The translations under genes were made by a program, and so were the position numbers. Below are positions 42,932 to 52,014 of a stretch of 57,340 bases of DNA, piece by piece. The stretch comes from Akkermansia sp. (GTDB lineage: Bacteria; Verrucomicrobiota; Verrucomicrobiia; Verrucomicrobiales; Akkermansiaceae), in the NCBI GenBank assembly GCA_017471985.1, contig JAFURE010000070.1, positions 1 through 57,340 on the forward strand, written 5' to 3'. The notes below the pieces were generated by a model. That model made no database searches and was not told the DNA's origin. It was given only the letters and a program-made list of their open reading frames with translations. Position 1 is the stretch's first letter. Every line of letters starts with the position of its first letter.

Positions 42932-43441
42932 TTATTCTTTTCCAAGCAAAACAGCGCGCTGTGACTCAATCTGTTTGCAAAGGCTCAGAGCCTGTTCTTC
43001 GCGGGGGAATTCTGCGAGTTTCTGTGAAGTACCGAGTGAGGAAAGGTGTACCTCAAAGGATACTGTTACCTTTGGGTTCTCGCCGGACTCCTCCCACTCA
43101 CTACGGCGCACTTCAACATGCAACTGGCGAGTGCTGAATGAGCGGGCGCATGAATAACCGAGGAAGCGCAGTATGTACAGCGTCTCCTCCCGCGACATGA
43201 TCAAATATTTCCGGCCACACAGCAGGTACAGCAAGGTGCCAACCATAGCCACTCCCATTACCAGCGCGACACACGGCACCCATAGAGCCGAGGCGGCTGA
43301 CTCAACCCCAAAGAAAAGCCACGCAGCAACTGCCAGCATAAACAGAGCAAACAACAGCAGCGCAAAGATACCGTACCACGGCAAGCGAGGCTTCAGCTCA
43401 ATGCGCACCGAAGCGGCATCAATCGCCGGTCTTGAGCACAT
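42932..43441 (-). CDS. Small membrane protein downstream of lepA, function unknown
   Basis: A 169-aa protein. Two membrane helices (about residues 22-44 and 52-74) are followed by a cytoplasmic domain of about 95 residues with alternating strands (K-Y-L-I-M-S-R-E-E-T-L-Y-I-L-R-F and H-V-E-V-R-R), which could be a PH- or YcxB-like fold. No clear family. The ATG at 43441 overlaps the last 23 nt of lepA, so translation is probably coupled. The start may be later (a GTG near residue 12). Confidence 0.6.
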   Translation of the reverse strand: MCSRPAIDAASVRIELKPRLPWYGIFALLLFALFMLAVAAWLFFGVESAASALWVPCVALVMGVAMVGTLLYLLCGRKYLIMSREETLYILRFLGYSCARSFSTRQLHVEVRRSEWEESGENPKVTVSFEVHLSSLGTSQKLAEFPREEQALSLCKQIESQRAVLLGKE

Positions 43442-45224
43442 TGATGAAGGCCTCCTGCGGGATATTCACACGGCCGATGGACTTCATGCGCTTCTTACCC
43501 TCCTTCTGCTTTTCGAGCAGCTTACGCTTACGGGTTACGTCACCGCCATAACACTTGGCCGTCACGTTTTTACGCATGGCAGAAATGCTCTCACGGGCGA
43601 TAATCTTACCACCGATACAGGCCTGAATGGCCACTGTGAAGAGCTGTCTTGGTATCACATCCTTAAGCTTGAGAGCAATCTCACGGCCCTGAGACTCAGC
43701 GCGCTCACGGTGAACAATCATCGAGAAAGCATCCACCGGCTCACCGGCAATCATCATGTCCATCTTCACCAGCTTGGCAGCCTGATAGCCATCGTACTCG
43801 TAATCCATGGAACCATAGCCACGGGTGGTGGATTTGAGCTTATCGTTGAAGTCCACCAGGATTTCAGCCATGGGAATGCGGCAGGTGAGCATCACGCGTG
43901 TATCATCAATCGTCTCGGTATGTACGACCTCACCTCGCTTCTCCATCACAATGCGCATGATATCGCCGATGTAGTCGGCAGGAATCATAACGAACACCTT
44001 GACGATGGGCTCACGGATTTCCTGAATCTCCTGAGGGTCGGGCAGAATGCTGGGGTTATCCACCTGAATTTCCGTACCGTCAGTCTTGGTAACCTCGTAA
44101 ATCACAGAGGGGTAGGTCGAAATGACGTCCATATTGAATTCACGGCGCAGACGCTCCTGAATAATCTCCATGTGCAGCAGACCAAGGAAACCGCAACGGA
44201 AACCGAAACCGAGAGCCACGGAGCTCTCACCCATGTAGGTGAAAGCGGCATCGTTAATCTGGAGCTTAGCCATGGCAGACTTCAGAGCCTCGTAGTCCGA
44301 AGAATCCACCGGGTAAATGCCCGAGAACACCATCGGGCGAATCTCCTTGAAGCCGGGCAGCGGTTCAGCGCAGGGATTGGCCAGGTTGGTGTAGGTATCG
44401 CCGATTTTCACATCGGCGGCAGATTTCATGTTGGCAATGATATAGCCCACATCACCGGTCTCGAGCTGGTCGGTAGCCTGCATCTTGGGGGTGAATACAC
44501 CCACCTCCTTCACTTCGTAGGTTTCATCGGTCGCAAACAGCTTAACCTTCATGCCACGGGCTACGGTGCCGCTGACCATGCGCACATACGACACCACGCC
44601 ACGGTAGGAGTCGTACACAGAGTCGAACACCAGAGCGCGCAACTTGTCATCCTCAGCGGGCTGCGGGTGGGGCACACGGCTCACGATAGCCTCGAGCACG
44701 TCCTCAATACCGATACCGGCCTTGGCCGAGCACAGAATAGCCTCATCGTGAGGAATACACACTACATCCTCCAGCTGCTTATAAACCTTGGGCAGATTGG
44801 CGCTGGGCAGGTCAATCTTATTGACTACCGGCACAATCTCAAGCTGCTGGTCAAGAGCGAGGTGCATATTGGCAAGGGTCTGAGCCTCCACTCCCTGAGC
44901 GGCATCCACAATCAGCACTGCACCATCGCAGGCAGCCAGAGAGCGGCTCACCTCATATGAAAAGTCCACGTGGCCGGGAGTATCGAGCAGATTGAGCTCG
45001 TATGTGTTGCCATCCTTGGCCTTGTAGCGCATGGTCACCGGGTGGGATTTAATGGTGATACCCTTCTCTCGCTCAAGGTCCATGGCATCGAGCAACTGGT
45101 CCTGCTTATCTCGCTCACCAATAGTGTTGGTAAACTCCAGCAAACGATCCGACAGGGTCGTCTTGCCGTGGTCAATGTGAGCGATAATGGAAAAGTTTCG
45201 TTTGAAGCGGATATCCGTAGCCAT
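43419..45224 (-). CDS. lepA: Elongation factor 4 (LepA)
   Basis: A 601-aa ribosome-bound GTPase. G1 is A-H-I-D-H-G-K-T (residues 15-22), and the D-T-P-G-H-V-D-F (G3) and N-K-I-D (G4) motifs are intact. EF-G-like domains II, III and V and the LepA-specific C-terminal domain (R-K-K-L-L-E-K-Q-K-E-G-K-K-R-M-K) follow. Length is usual (about 600). It is read from a promoter whose -10 ends 9 nt before the ATG. A small membrane-protein gene overlaps its end. Confidence 0.97.
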   Translation of the reverse strand: MATDIRFKRNFSIIAHIDHGKTTLSDRLLEFTNTIGERDKQDQLLDAMDLEREKGITIKSHPVTMRYKAKDGNTYELNLLDTPGHVDFSYEVSRSLAACDGAVLIVDAAQGVEAQTLANMHLALDQQLEIVPVVNKIDLPSANLPKVYKQLEDVVCIPHDEAILCSAKAGIGIEDVLEAIVSRVPHPQPAEDDKLRALVFDSVYDSYRGVVSYVRMVSGTVARGMKVKLFATDETYEVKEVGVFTPKMQATDQLETGDVGYIIANMKSAADVKIGDTYTNLANPCAEPLPGFKEIRPMVFSGIYPVDSSDYEALKSAMAKLQINDAAFTYMGESSVALGFGFRCGFLGLLHMEIIQERLRREFNMDVISTYPSVIYEVTKTDGTEIQVDNPSILPDPQEIQEIREPIVKVFVMIPADYIGDIMRIVMEKRGEVVHTETIDDTRVMLTCRIPMAEILVDFNDKLKSTTRGYGSMDYEYDGYQAAKLVKMDMMIAGEPVDAFSMIVHRERAESQGREIALKLKDVIPRQLFTVAIQACIGGKIIARESISAMRKNVTAKCYGGDVTRKRKLLEKQKEGKKRMKSIGRVNIPQEAFINVLKTGD

Positions 45225-45233
45225 GCGCGCGGG

Positions 45234-45262
45234 ACTATACTACTTGCTCATTCTTTTGTCAA
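45234..45262 (-). promoter_or_regulatory. Promoter of lepA, probably leaderless
   Basis: Minus strand: -35 TTGACA (45257-45262), 17-bp spacer, -10 TATAGT (45234-45239). The ATG at 45224 is 9 nt past the -10. Confidence 0.75.
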
Positions 45263-45343
45263 GCCAAAAGAATTTCATCCGATTCATTCTTTAACTCTCG
45301 GTAAGATTTGCGGCTAACATTAGAGGAATGCAACAAACAGGGC

Positions 45344-45372
45344 TTGCCAACAAGCGAAAATCATGGTAGAAT
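45344..45372 (+). promoter_or_regulatory. Promoter of the phosphatase/kinase unit
   Basis: -35 TTGCCA (45344-45349), 17-bp spacer, -10 TAGAAT (45367-45372), 20 nt before the ATG at 45393. Confidence 0.65.
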
Positions 45373-45392
45373 GGTCGGAGTAAGACCACCAC

Positions 45393-47522
45393 ATGCAACG
45401 CAAGTTCCTCAGCTGGCTATTCGTTCTCATCTGTGCGGCATTTGCCGTGGCGGGGGCGCTGTCATTCCTGCAATTTCAACGACAGTCTGAGGCACGAGCT
45501 AAGGATTTGATGAGCAGCCGTCTGCATGACCTCATGCTGCTGGTGAAGTTCAGTCAGGAGAACATGCGGCACGTGATTGATATCAACGACGAAAGCACCT
45601 TGGAGCGCACGCGGGCCGCGGCAGAAATCATACGCCTGAACCCGGCTATACTTGATTCACAGGAAGGCTTACAAGGGCTTTGCAATGACCTGGGGGCAGC
45701 GCAACTCTGTGTGTCAGACAAGGCCGGACTGGTAATCGCCGGCGTGCCGAAGTCTGTGCTGGGATATAACCTGGCGCAGCATGAACAGAGCCGCCCCTTT
45801 CTGGAATGTATCACCTCCCCCGGGTTTGAAGTGATTCAACGCCCACAGGGTAACGGACTCAACGGTGAATTGATTCAATACGCCGGCGTAACCCGCCCGG
45901 ATGAACCGGGTGTCATTCAGCTGGGGTTCAAAGCACAACATGAGCAGATGGTGCGAGAGTCCATCAACTTTAGCAAACTCGCAGATAACATTCTGGGAAA
46001 AGATGCCGGGTATATCATTGCATTTCAGGAAGGGCGCATGCTCAACAAACAGGCTCTTAACCTGCCGACCTCCATCCTGCTCTCTCTACCGCTCAACAAG
46101 GTGAGCGAAGTCACACTGGGCGGCACAAACTACGCCACCTACGTTATTGAAAGCAACGGCATGCGTCTGGTGGCACTCATGCCCTGGAGGGAAATCAGTA
46201 AAATCAGTTTCAAATCACTGCGGTACCTGCTGTTAAGTAATATCGGGCTTTTCGTCTTCATGTTCGTGATTGTGTGGCTCCTGCTGCGCATTTACGTGCT
46301 GGGTGGCATGCGCCGCATCAACACAGCCCTCCACCGCATAACGGAGGGCTACACGGAGGAACGGGTGAATGAAAAATCCACCCCCGAGTTCACCCGACTT
46401 TCCACAGGCATAAACGCCATGGTGGACGCCATTCAATCTTACGGAGAACAGAAACGCGAGCGACTGCAGAAGGAGCTGCAACTGGCAGGAGCCATCCAGA
46501 GCACCGTACTGCCGAGCACTTTCCCGGCTTTCCCTGACAACAACGAGTTCGACATCTATGCTACCTGCGATCAGGCCCACAGCGTAGGTGGCGATTTCTA
46601 TGACTTTTTCATGCCCGACAGCAAGCACCTGTGCTTCATGCTGGGCGATGTTGCCGCCACCGGTATACCTGCCGCACTATACATGATGCGCGCCATTTCC
46701 ATAACCCGCGAACTGGCAAACACGGGCGCAACCCCGCAGAATGTGCTGACAAAGGCGAACAAAATTTTATGCCGCGAGGGTGCGGATATGCGACTGTCGC
46801 TTTTCTATGGGCGACTCAACATCATCACCGGTGACCTGCGATTCGTCAACGCCGGAACTCCGCAGGCTCTTCGCTGCCACAATGGCGGCCAGTATGAAAT
46901 GCTCACCATGACCTCCGGTGCCATTTTGGGAGCACATGCCGAAGCGACCTACCAGGAATGCAGAGTCACCCTTCAACCGGGGGACAGACTGTTCCTTCAC
47001 ACTCACGGGGTACTGGCTGCGGCCGACGTAGACCTCACCCCCTTCGGAGCCGTGCGCCTGCAGGAAGCGCTGCAGGCAGACGCCCCCACCGTAGCCGATG
47101 TTCCCCGCCGGGTAAGAGCCGCGCTGCGGCAGTACACGCGCGAAATGGAACAAAGCAACGACATTACCATGCTGGCACTCGAGTTCCGCGGTAAGTGGAG
47201 CATTCACGCACGCAAGAACGTAACAGCCGCAACCCCGACTCCGCTCACCACCATGCTACAGGAAAAGCTGGAGAGCGTGTTTGCAGCCCCTGACAGCATA
47301 ACAAACCTCATCAAAGCGGTGGGCGACATTATGAGCGTGCTGCCGCCCGATACAGAGGTCGAAGCCTACCTGCGCTGCAATGAGCAGGAGGCACGCCTGA
47401 ACCTCACCTACAACCAGCCACAGTTCAATCCGCTTATCGTACTGCCTCATTTACCACTGGAACGAGTAGACTTCCGCTCTGACAACAACAGCAGCACACT
47501 GAAACTGCGACAATCACTTTAA
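45393..47522 (+). CDS. Membrane sensor with HAMP and PP2C-type (SpoIIE/RsbU) phosphatase domain
   Basis: A 709-aa protein. Helix 1 (about residues 8-28), a periplasmic sensor region (about 30-275, Cache-like), helix 2 (about 280-305), a HAMP linker (about 306-360) and a SpoIIE-type PP2C domain (about 370-595). The metal Asps Asp401 (G-G-D-F-Y-D), Asp419 (G-D-V) and Asp590 (N-D-I-T) are present. The expected T-D-G Asp is replaced: the block reads H-T-H-G (His538). A C-terminal region (about 600-709) resembles no domain I can name. It probably dephosphorylates Ser/Thr-phosphoproteins in response to an outer signal, perhaps as partner of the kinase 15 nt downstream. Confidence 0.8.
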   Translation: MQRKFLSWLFVLICAAFAVAGALSFLQFQRQSEARAKDLMSSRLHDLMLLVKFSQENMRHVIDINDESTLERTRAAAEIIRLNPAILDSQEGLQGLCNDLGAAQLCVSDKAGLVIAGVPKSVLGYNLAQHEQSRPFLECITSPGFEVIQRPQGNGLNGELIQYAGVTRPDEPGVIQLGFKAQHEQMVRESINFSKLADNILGKDAGYIIAFQEGRMLNKQALNLPTSILLSLPLNKVSEVTLGGTNYATYVIESNGMRLVALMPWREISKISFKSLRYLLLSNIGLFVFMFVIVWLLLRIYVLGGMRRINTALHRITEGYTEERVNEKSTPEFTRLSTGINAMVDAIQSYGEQKRERLQKELQLAGAIQSTVLPSTFPAFPDNNEFDIYATCDQAHSVGGDFYDFFMPDSKHLCFMLGDVAATGIPAALYMMRAISITRELANTGATPQNVLTKANKILCREGADMRLSLFYGRLNIITGDLRFVNAGTPQALRCHNGGQYEMLTMTSGAILGAHAEATYQECRVTLQPGDRLFLHTHGVLAAADVDLTPFGAVRLQEALQADAPTVADVPRRVRAALRQYTREMEQSNDITMLALEFRGKWSIHARKNVTAATPTPLTTMLQEKLESVFAAPDSITNLIKAVGDIMSVLPPDTEVEAYLRCNEQEARLNLTYNQPQFNPLIVLPHLPLERVDFRSDNNSSTLKLRQSL

Positions 47523-47536
47523 ACTTCACCCACTCC

Positions 47537-50116
47537 ATGAAAACGGCACCTCCTGTTCCCGTCATCCCCCCGCCACCTCCGATTGCGCAGTCCCCTGCAG
47601 TGGAGCCGGTCGAAGAAACCATGCAGGTAGAGGAGAGCAATCCGCGGGCTCCGCTCCCGCCCGGCTCGCAGGTGGGGGAATACACCATTGTCTCGAAATT
47701 AGGTCAGGGTGGCTTCGGCATTACCTACCGAGCCCGTCACAACACACTGGGGTCAGAGGTTGTTGTGAAGGAACACATGCCCTCGGGACTGGCCATGCGC
47801 ATGTCGGGCAGCAGCTTTGTGACCAGCGTATCACCCGAGGCAGATGCACGATTCAAAGCCACCATGGCCGAGTTCATGGAGGAAGTCGTTATTCTGATGG
47901 GGCTGGAGCACCCTGGCATCGTGCCCATCATATCCGGGTTCGAGGCCAACGGGACAGCCTACTACGTGATGCCCTTCGTGGCAGGCCACTCCATGAGCCT
48001 GAGCGATACGCCCACCCTCGACAAAGAACGTCAGGCAATCGAGGCTCGTAAACTCAAGCAGCAGTTGCGTGCCCTGCTCTACACACTCGAATATCTGGAA
48101 CAGAACGGGATAGTGCACCGTGACATTAAGCCCGAAAACATCGTCATCAACACCGAGGGCCGCCCCATTCTGCTGGACTTCGGTTCTGCCCGTCAGCTGC
48201 AGGAGGGTAAAGTTTTCACCAACATCTACACGCCTGACTTCTGCGCCCCGGAGCAAAGCACCGCACGCTCCGATGCTCAGATGAGTGCGGCCATCGGTCC
48301 TCAGACAGATATCTACGCGCTGGGAGCAACCTTCTACTACCTCATTACCCGCCTGCTCCCGCCCAAGTCGGACATGCGCACACTGGCATCGCCCGATCCT
48401 TACAAACCACTGGCCGGGCGAGCCCACTTGGAGGAGTACTACAGCCGTCATTTCCTGCAGGCCATCGACCGCGCGCTGGAACTGGCACCGGCTGAGCGAT
48501 GGAAGAGTGCAGCCGCCTGGCGCGACAGCATGGAGAGCGGCATCATCCCCCCGCCCTCGGGGCTGGTCAAGCGCATGCGCATTCTCATGACCGGCAGTGT
48601 GGCAGTTGTTGTAGCTCTGGGTACCCTGAGTGCCTGGGCACTCAAGGAAAAGGAGCAAGCCATGGAAATCTATAACAACAGCCTGAACTTTACCGAAGGC
48701 ATGCTCTATGACTTCAACGATGAACTGGCAGATATTCCCGGCTCAACCGAATTGCAGCGACAACTGGGTAACAACCTGAAAAATTACCTTAACTCCATGG
48801 AGAAGCTCCCCATGGCCAAGGACGAAAAACTGCAGCGAGCACTCGCTATTGCCTGGAAAAACCTTGGTTCCGTGAACGTGCAACAGGGGGAACTCGCCGC
48901 GGCAACAGATGCGTACCGCAATGCCACCAAGCTGCTGCAATCACTGCACGATGCACACCCCGATAACCAGCAGTACCGCTATGAACTGGCCCGCACATGG
49001 TTATTGCGTGCCGAAGTAGGCCGACGCCGCAACATGACGGAGCAGGCTCGAGTACTGGTCAGTCAGGCTCTCAACATGCTGCGCTCGCTCTGTGACCAAT
49101 CTCCCGATAACCCGGATTACCACTGCGATTTGGGGCGCGCCATGGAATACACAGCTCGCCTGGCCGGCAATACAGGCAACATTGACCAGCGCCGGAAAGC
49201 TACCGACAGCATGACTGACCTCTTCCGCAAACTCGTAGTGCAATATCCGCGCCACGAAGGGGCAAATCTCGGTCTGGCTCAGGCCCTTATTGCCCAGGCA
49301 ACCATTCTGTCGAATAGCGAGGATTATGCTCTGGCGACCCAGTTGCTCAACGAAGCGCGAGACATATACACCATGCTCGCCGCCGAACAACCCTACCGGC
49401 TCTCATTCAAAGCCGGTCGCTCTAACGAGGCCTACACACGCGGTAATATGTATGCACTCATGAGCGCAGGAACAGATAACAAAGAGCTGCGCTACGATTT
49501 CGATGATAAAGCCATGATGGCATTCAAGCAGAGTATATCACTCTCCGAAGACCTTGCAGCCATGGACGCGCATAACACGGAATACGCCTACCAACAATGC
49601 CGCGCAATGGCGTTCATGGTTGACATCATGCAACGCCGAAACCTCAATAATCAGGCAGAAGCCTACTGCAACATCATCATGCAGAAAATTGAAAGACTGC
49701 TGAACACCTCCCCGGGGAACAATGAATACCTCATGCTCAAAGCAGGGGCTTGCCGAGGTCTGGCCAAAGCACACTCACAGTCCGAGAAATACAAAGCCCG
49801 CGCCACGACAGAGTTTACCGAATACCGTAAACTTGTACAGGAAATGTTGCAGAAAACGCCCGGGAATCACAGTCTCAAGGTAATGTATGCAGACGCACTC
49901 ATCGAAAGTGCTGCTCACAACATCTCCATCGGGAACCCCAAGGATGCCAAAATATGGCTGGAACAGGCAATCGTGCTGCTGTCAGACATTGCCCGCCGAG
50001 CACAGGACCACGCAGCAATTCAGAAACAGCAGACAAAAGCTCACGAACTGCTTAACAGCCTGAACCCGCCGGAAACAGTTCAGCCGATAACAGATAGTGC
50101 ACCCAAAGCAAAGTAA
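47537..50116 (+). CDS. Membrane Ser/Thr protein kinase with periplasmic TPR-like repeats
   Basis: An 859-aa protein. A Pro-rich N-terminus (1-45) is followed by a complete eukaryote-type kinase domain (about 48-335): G-Q-G-G-F-G (56-61), Lys78 in V-V-V-K, H-R-D-I-K-P-E-N (194-201), D-F-G (214-216). One membrane helix (about 347-369) leads to about 490 helical residues. These hold repeated A-x-x-x-W/Y-x-N-L-G and L-x-x-x-P-x-N-x-x-Y patterns of TPR type, which probably sense or bind something outside. All catalytic residues are present. It follows the phosphatase gene by 15 nt, so they form a kinase/phosphatase pair. Confidence 0.9.
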   Translation: MKTAPPVPVIPPPPPIAQSPAVEPVEETMQVEESNPRAPLPPGSQVGEYTIVSKLGQGGFGITYRARHNTLGSEVVVKEHMPSGLAMRMSGSSFVTSVSPEADARFKATMAEFMEEVVILMGLEHPGIVPIISGFEANGTAYYVMPFVAGHSMSLSDTPTLDKERQAIEARKLKQQLRALLYTLEYLEQNGIVHRDIKPENIVINTEGRPILLDFGSARQLQEGKVFTNIYTPDFCAPEQSTARSDAQMSAAIGPQTDIYALGATFYYLITRLLPPKSDMRTLASPDPYKPLAGRAHLEEYYSRHFLQAIDRALELAPAERWKSAAAWRDSMESGIIPPPSGLVKRMRILMTGSVAVVVALGTLSAWALKEKEQAMEIYNNSLNFTEGMLYDFNDELADIPGSTELQRQLGNNLKNYLNSMEKLPMAKDEKLQRALAIAWKNLGSVNVQQGELAAATDAYRNATKLLQSLHDAHPDNQQYRYELARTWLLRAEVGRRRNMTEQARVLVSQALNMLRSLCDQSPDNPDYHCDLGRAMEYTARLAGNTGNIDQRRKATDSMTDLFRKLVVQYPRHEGANLGLAQALIAQATILSNSEDYALATQLLNEARDIYTMLAAEQPYRLSFKAGRSNEAYTRGNMYALMSAGTDNKELRYDFDDKAMMAFKQSISLSEDLAAMDAHNTEYAYQQCRAMAFMVDIMQRRNLNNQAEAYCNIIMQKIERLLNTSPGNNEYLMLKAGACRGLAKAHSQSEKYKARATTEFTEYRKLVQEMLQKTPGNHSLKVMYADALIESAAHNISIGNPKDAKIWLEQAIVLLSDIARRAQDHAAIQKQQTKAHELLNSLNPPETVQPITDSAPKAK

Positions 50117-50120
50117 AATC

Positions 50121-50149
50121 TTGCAGCCACTGCTCAAACATGCTAGAAT
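50121..50149 (+). promoter_or_regulatory. Promoter of the sulP-mutY unit, probably leaderless
   Basis: -35 TTGCAG (50121-50126), 17-bp spacer, -10 TAGAAT (50144-50149). The ATG at 50159 is 9 nt past the -10. It starts 5 nt after the kinase stop. Confidence 0.75.
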
Positions 50150-50158
50150 GTCGGTTGT

Positions 50159-52012
50159 ATGGGAGCACTGACGCATCGAATCAGACTCGGTTGGAAAGGC
50201 TTTTGCCAATATCTGGCAGAGGGTAGGATTGACCCGCTGCCGGCTCGCCATGCTATCAGTGGGTACAACCTGACAAAAGCCGGCAAGGATACCAAAGCGG
50301 CGCTGGATGTCGCGCTGGTAGGTCTGCCGCAGGGCATGGCCTTTGCAGCCATGGCCGGGCTGGACAGCATCTATGGCATCATGGCGGCTACCGTAGGGAC
50401 CTTCATTGCTCCGCTGTTCACCCGCTGCGGCATGACGGTGAGCGGCCCCAGCAATGCCACCGCGTTCATGCTGGCGAGTTTCTTTCTGGCTTCGTCCCCT
50501 GGCATTCAGAGCAACCCGGCCATATTCGTACCACTCATTGTATTCATGGCCGGCGTGGTCTGCGTGATTGGCGCCTTTGTGAAAGCTACGGAAATGCTGC
50601 AATTTGTCAGCCGCAGCGTGCTTGTGGGCTATATCACGGGTGCGGCGACGCTCATCATCGCGTCGCAGCTACGCTATGTACTGGGAATCAATGACGTCAA
50701 TGCCGGCAGCTCATTCTTCACTATGAGCTCAGCCATCATCAACAATCTGGACAAAGTACAGTGGCAGCCCATTGTGCTGGGTGTACTTTCGTTCCTGATG
50801 TTTATACCGCTCAAAAAGCACTTTAAGTTCCTGCCGACCTTTGCGGTCATTCTACTGACCATGAGCCTGCTCAACTGGGTGCTCTGCCAGCCGTGGACAG
50901 GCGCCTTCTTCACCGATGTACGCATGCTCAAGGACTTCACCATGAGCGACCTGACCTGCACTCCACCGGCTGTGTGGGAGCTGCCGGGGCACCTGGCCGA
51001 GCTGTTCCCGGTCATCATCGGTATCGCTTTCCTCTCCACTCTCGAGCAAACGGTTATGAGCAAAACTCTTTCTGCCAAGACCGGAGAGCAGGTCAACCTC
51101 AATCAGGACACCTTCGCCGTCGGCATGGCAAACATCGGCTCTGCATTCACCACATCGCTCCCCTGCTCAGCCTCTCTCACCCGCTCCATGCTTAACTACA
51201 CGGCAGGTGCTGCCACAAGATTCTCGGGCGTCATCTGCGGCCTGCTCTGCCTGGGTATTACCTTTGTACTGGCCAGTTTCCCCATCATTTCCTGCATTCC
51301 GCACAGTGTTCTGGCCGCTCTGGTTCTGGCGAACGCTGTCTCTCTGTACGACGGCAAACTGCTGCGCATCTGTTTCCGCTCCACACGCGGGGATGCTGTG
51401 GTACTGCTCATCACCTTCATAGCAGCCCTGCTGCTGCCGCTGCATGTGGCTATCTTCGTGGGTGTTATCATCTCCGTTTCGCTCTTCCTGCGCAAGGCGG
51501 CACGCCCCGAGCTGGTGGAATACACATTTGACAACGAGGGCACGCTCATGGAGCTCAACAACAAGGCCGAGCGCCTGCCCCAGATTTCCATTGTACACGT
51601 GGAGGGCGACCTTTTCTTCGGCGCGGCGGACCTGTTCCGCAAGCAGGTATCGCGCATTGCCGAGGACCCCAGTCTGGCAGTTATCGTGCTGCGCATGCGC
51701 AATGCCCGTAATCTGGACGCCACCGCCGTCTGCGCACTCGAGGAACTCATCAAGTTCACACGCGAGAAAGGCCGCCACCTCATCATTTCCGGCGCAGGCC
51801 GACAAGTGTACCGAGTGCTCAGAAAGAGCGGAGTGCTGCATGTTCTGCAGGCTGACTGCGACCGCGACCTGGGCGAGAGCAACATCTTCATCTTCGAGCC
51901 CAAGAACCCCAATATTTCCACCCGCAAGGCACTCATGCGTGCCCAGAAGCTGCTCGGAACCAAGAACGCCGACATCTCCATCTACACCACAGAGCACCAT
52001 CCCCCCGCCTGA
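50159..52012 (+). CDS. SulP-family anion transporter with STAS domain
   Basis: A 617-aa protein. About 11-14 membrane helices (to about residue 450) belong to the SLC26/SulP fold, with family marks V-G-L-P-Q-G-M-A-F-A (residues 54-63) and G-x-x-x-A-x-x-P-C-S-A-S-L-T-R-S. A cytoplasmic STAS domain follows (about 470-580, N-L-D-A-T-A-V-C-A-L-E-E-L). The family carries sulfate, bicarbonate or dicarboxylates; the substrate is not set by sequence. It is directly followed (2 nt) by mutY. Confidence 0.88.
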   Translation: MGALTHRIRLGWKGFCQYLAEGRIDPLPARHAISGYNLTKAGKDTKAALDVALVGLPQGMAFAAMAGLDSIYGIMAATVGTFIAPLFTRCGMTVSGPSNATAFMLASFFLASSPGIQSNPAIFVPLIVFMAGVVCVIGAFVKATEMLQFVSRSVLVGYITGAATLIIASQLRYVLGINDVNAGSSFFTMSSAIINNLDKVQWQPIVLGVLSFLMFIPLKKHFKFLPTFAVILLTMSLLNWVLCQPWTGAFFTDVRMLKDFTMSDLTCTPPAVWELPGHLAELFPVIIGIAFLSTLEQTVMSKTLSAKTGEQVNLNQDTFAVGMANIGSAFTTSLPCSASLTRSMLNYTAGAATRFSGVICGLLCLGITFVLASFPIISCIPHSVLAALVLANAVSLYDGKLLRICFRSTRGDAVVLLITFIAALLLPLHVAIFVGVIISVSLFLRKAARPELVEYTFDNEGTLMELNNKAERLPQISIVHVEGDLFFGAADLFRKQVSRIAEDPSLAVIVLRMRNARNLDATAVCALEELIKFTREKGRHLIISGAGRQVYRVLRKSGVLHVLQADCDRDLGESNIFIFEPKNPNISTRKALMRAQKLLGTKNADISIYTTEHHPPA

Positions 52013-52014
52013 GT

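Noticed and set aside
43173-44960. 595-aa open frame on the plus strand
   Set aside because: It is the antisense shadow of lepA, an unmistakable gene on the minus strand. The His/Leu-rich translation is typical of such shadows.
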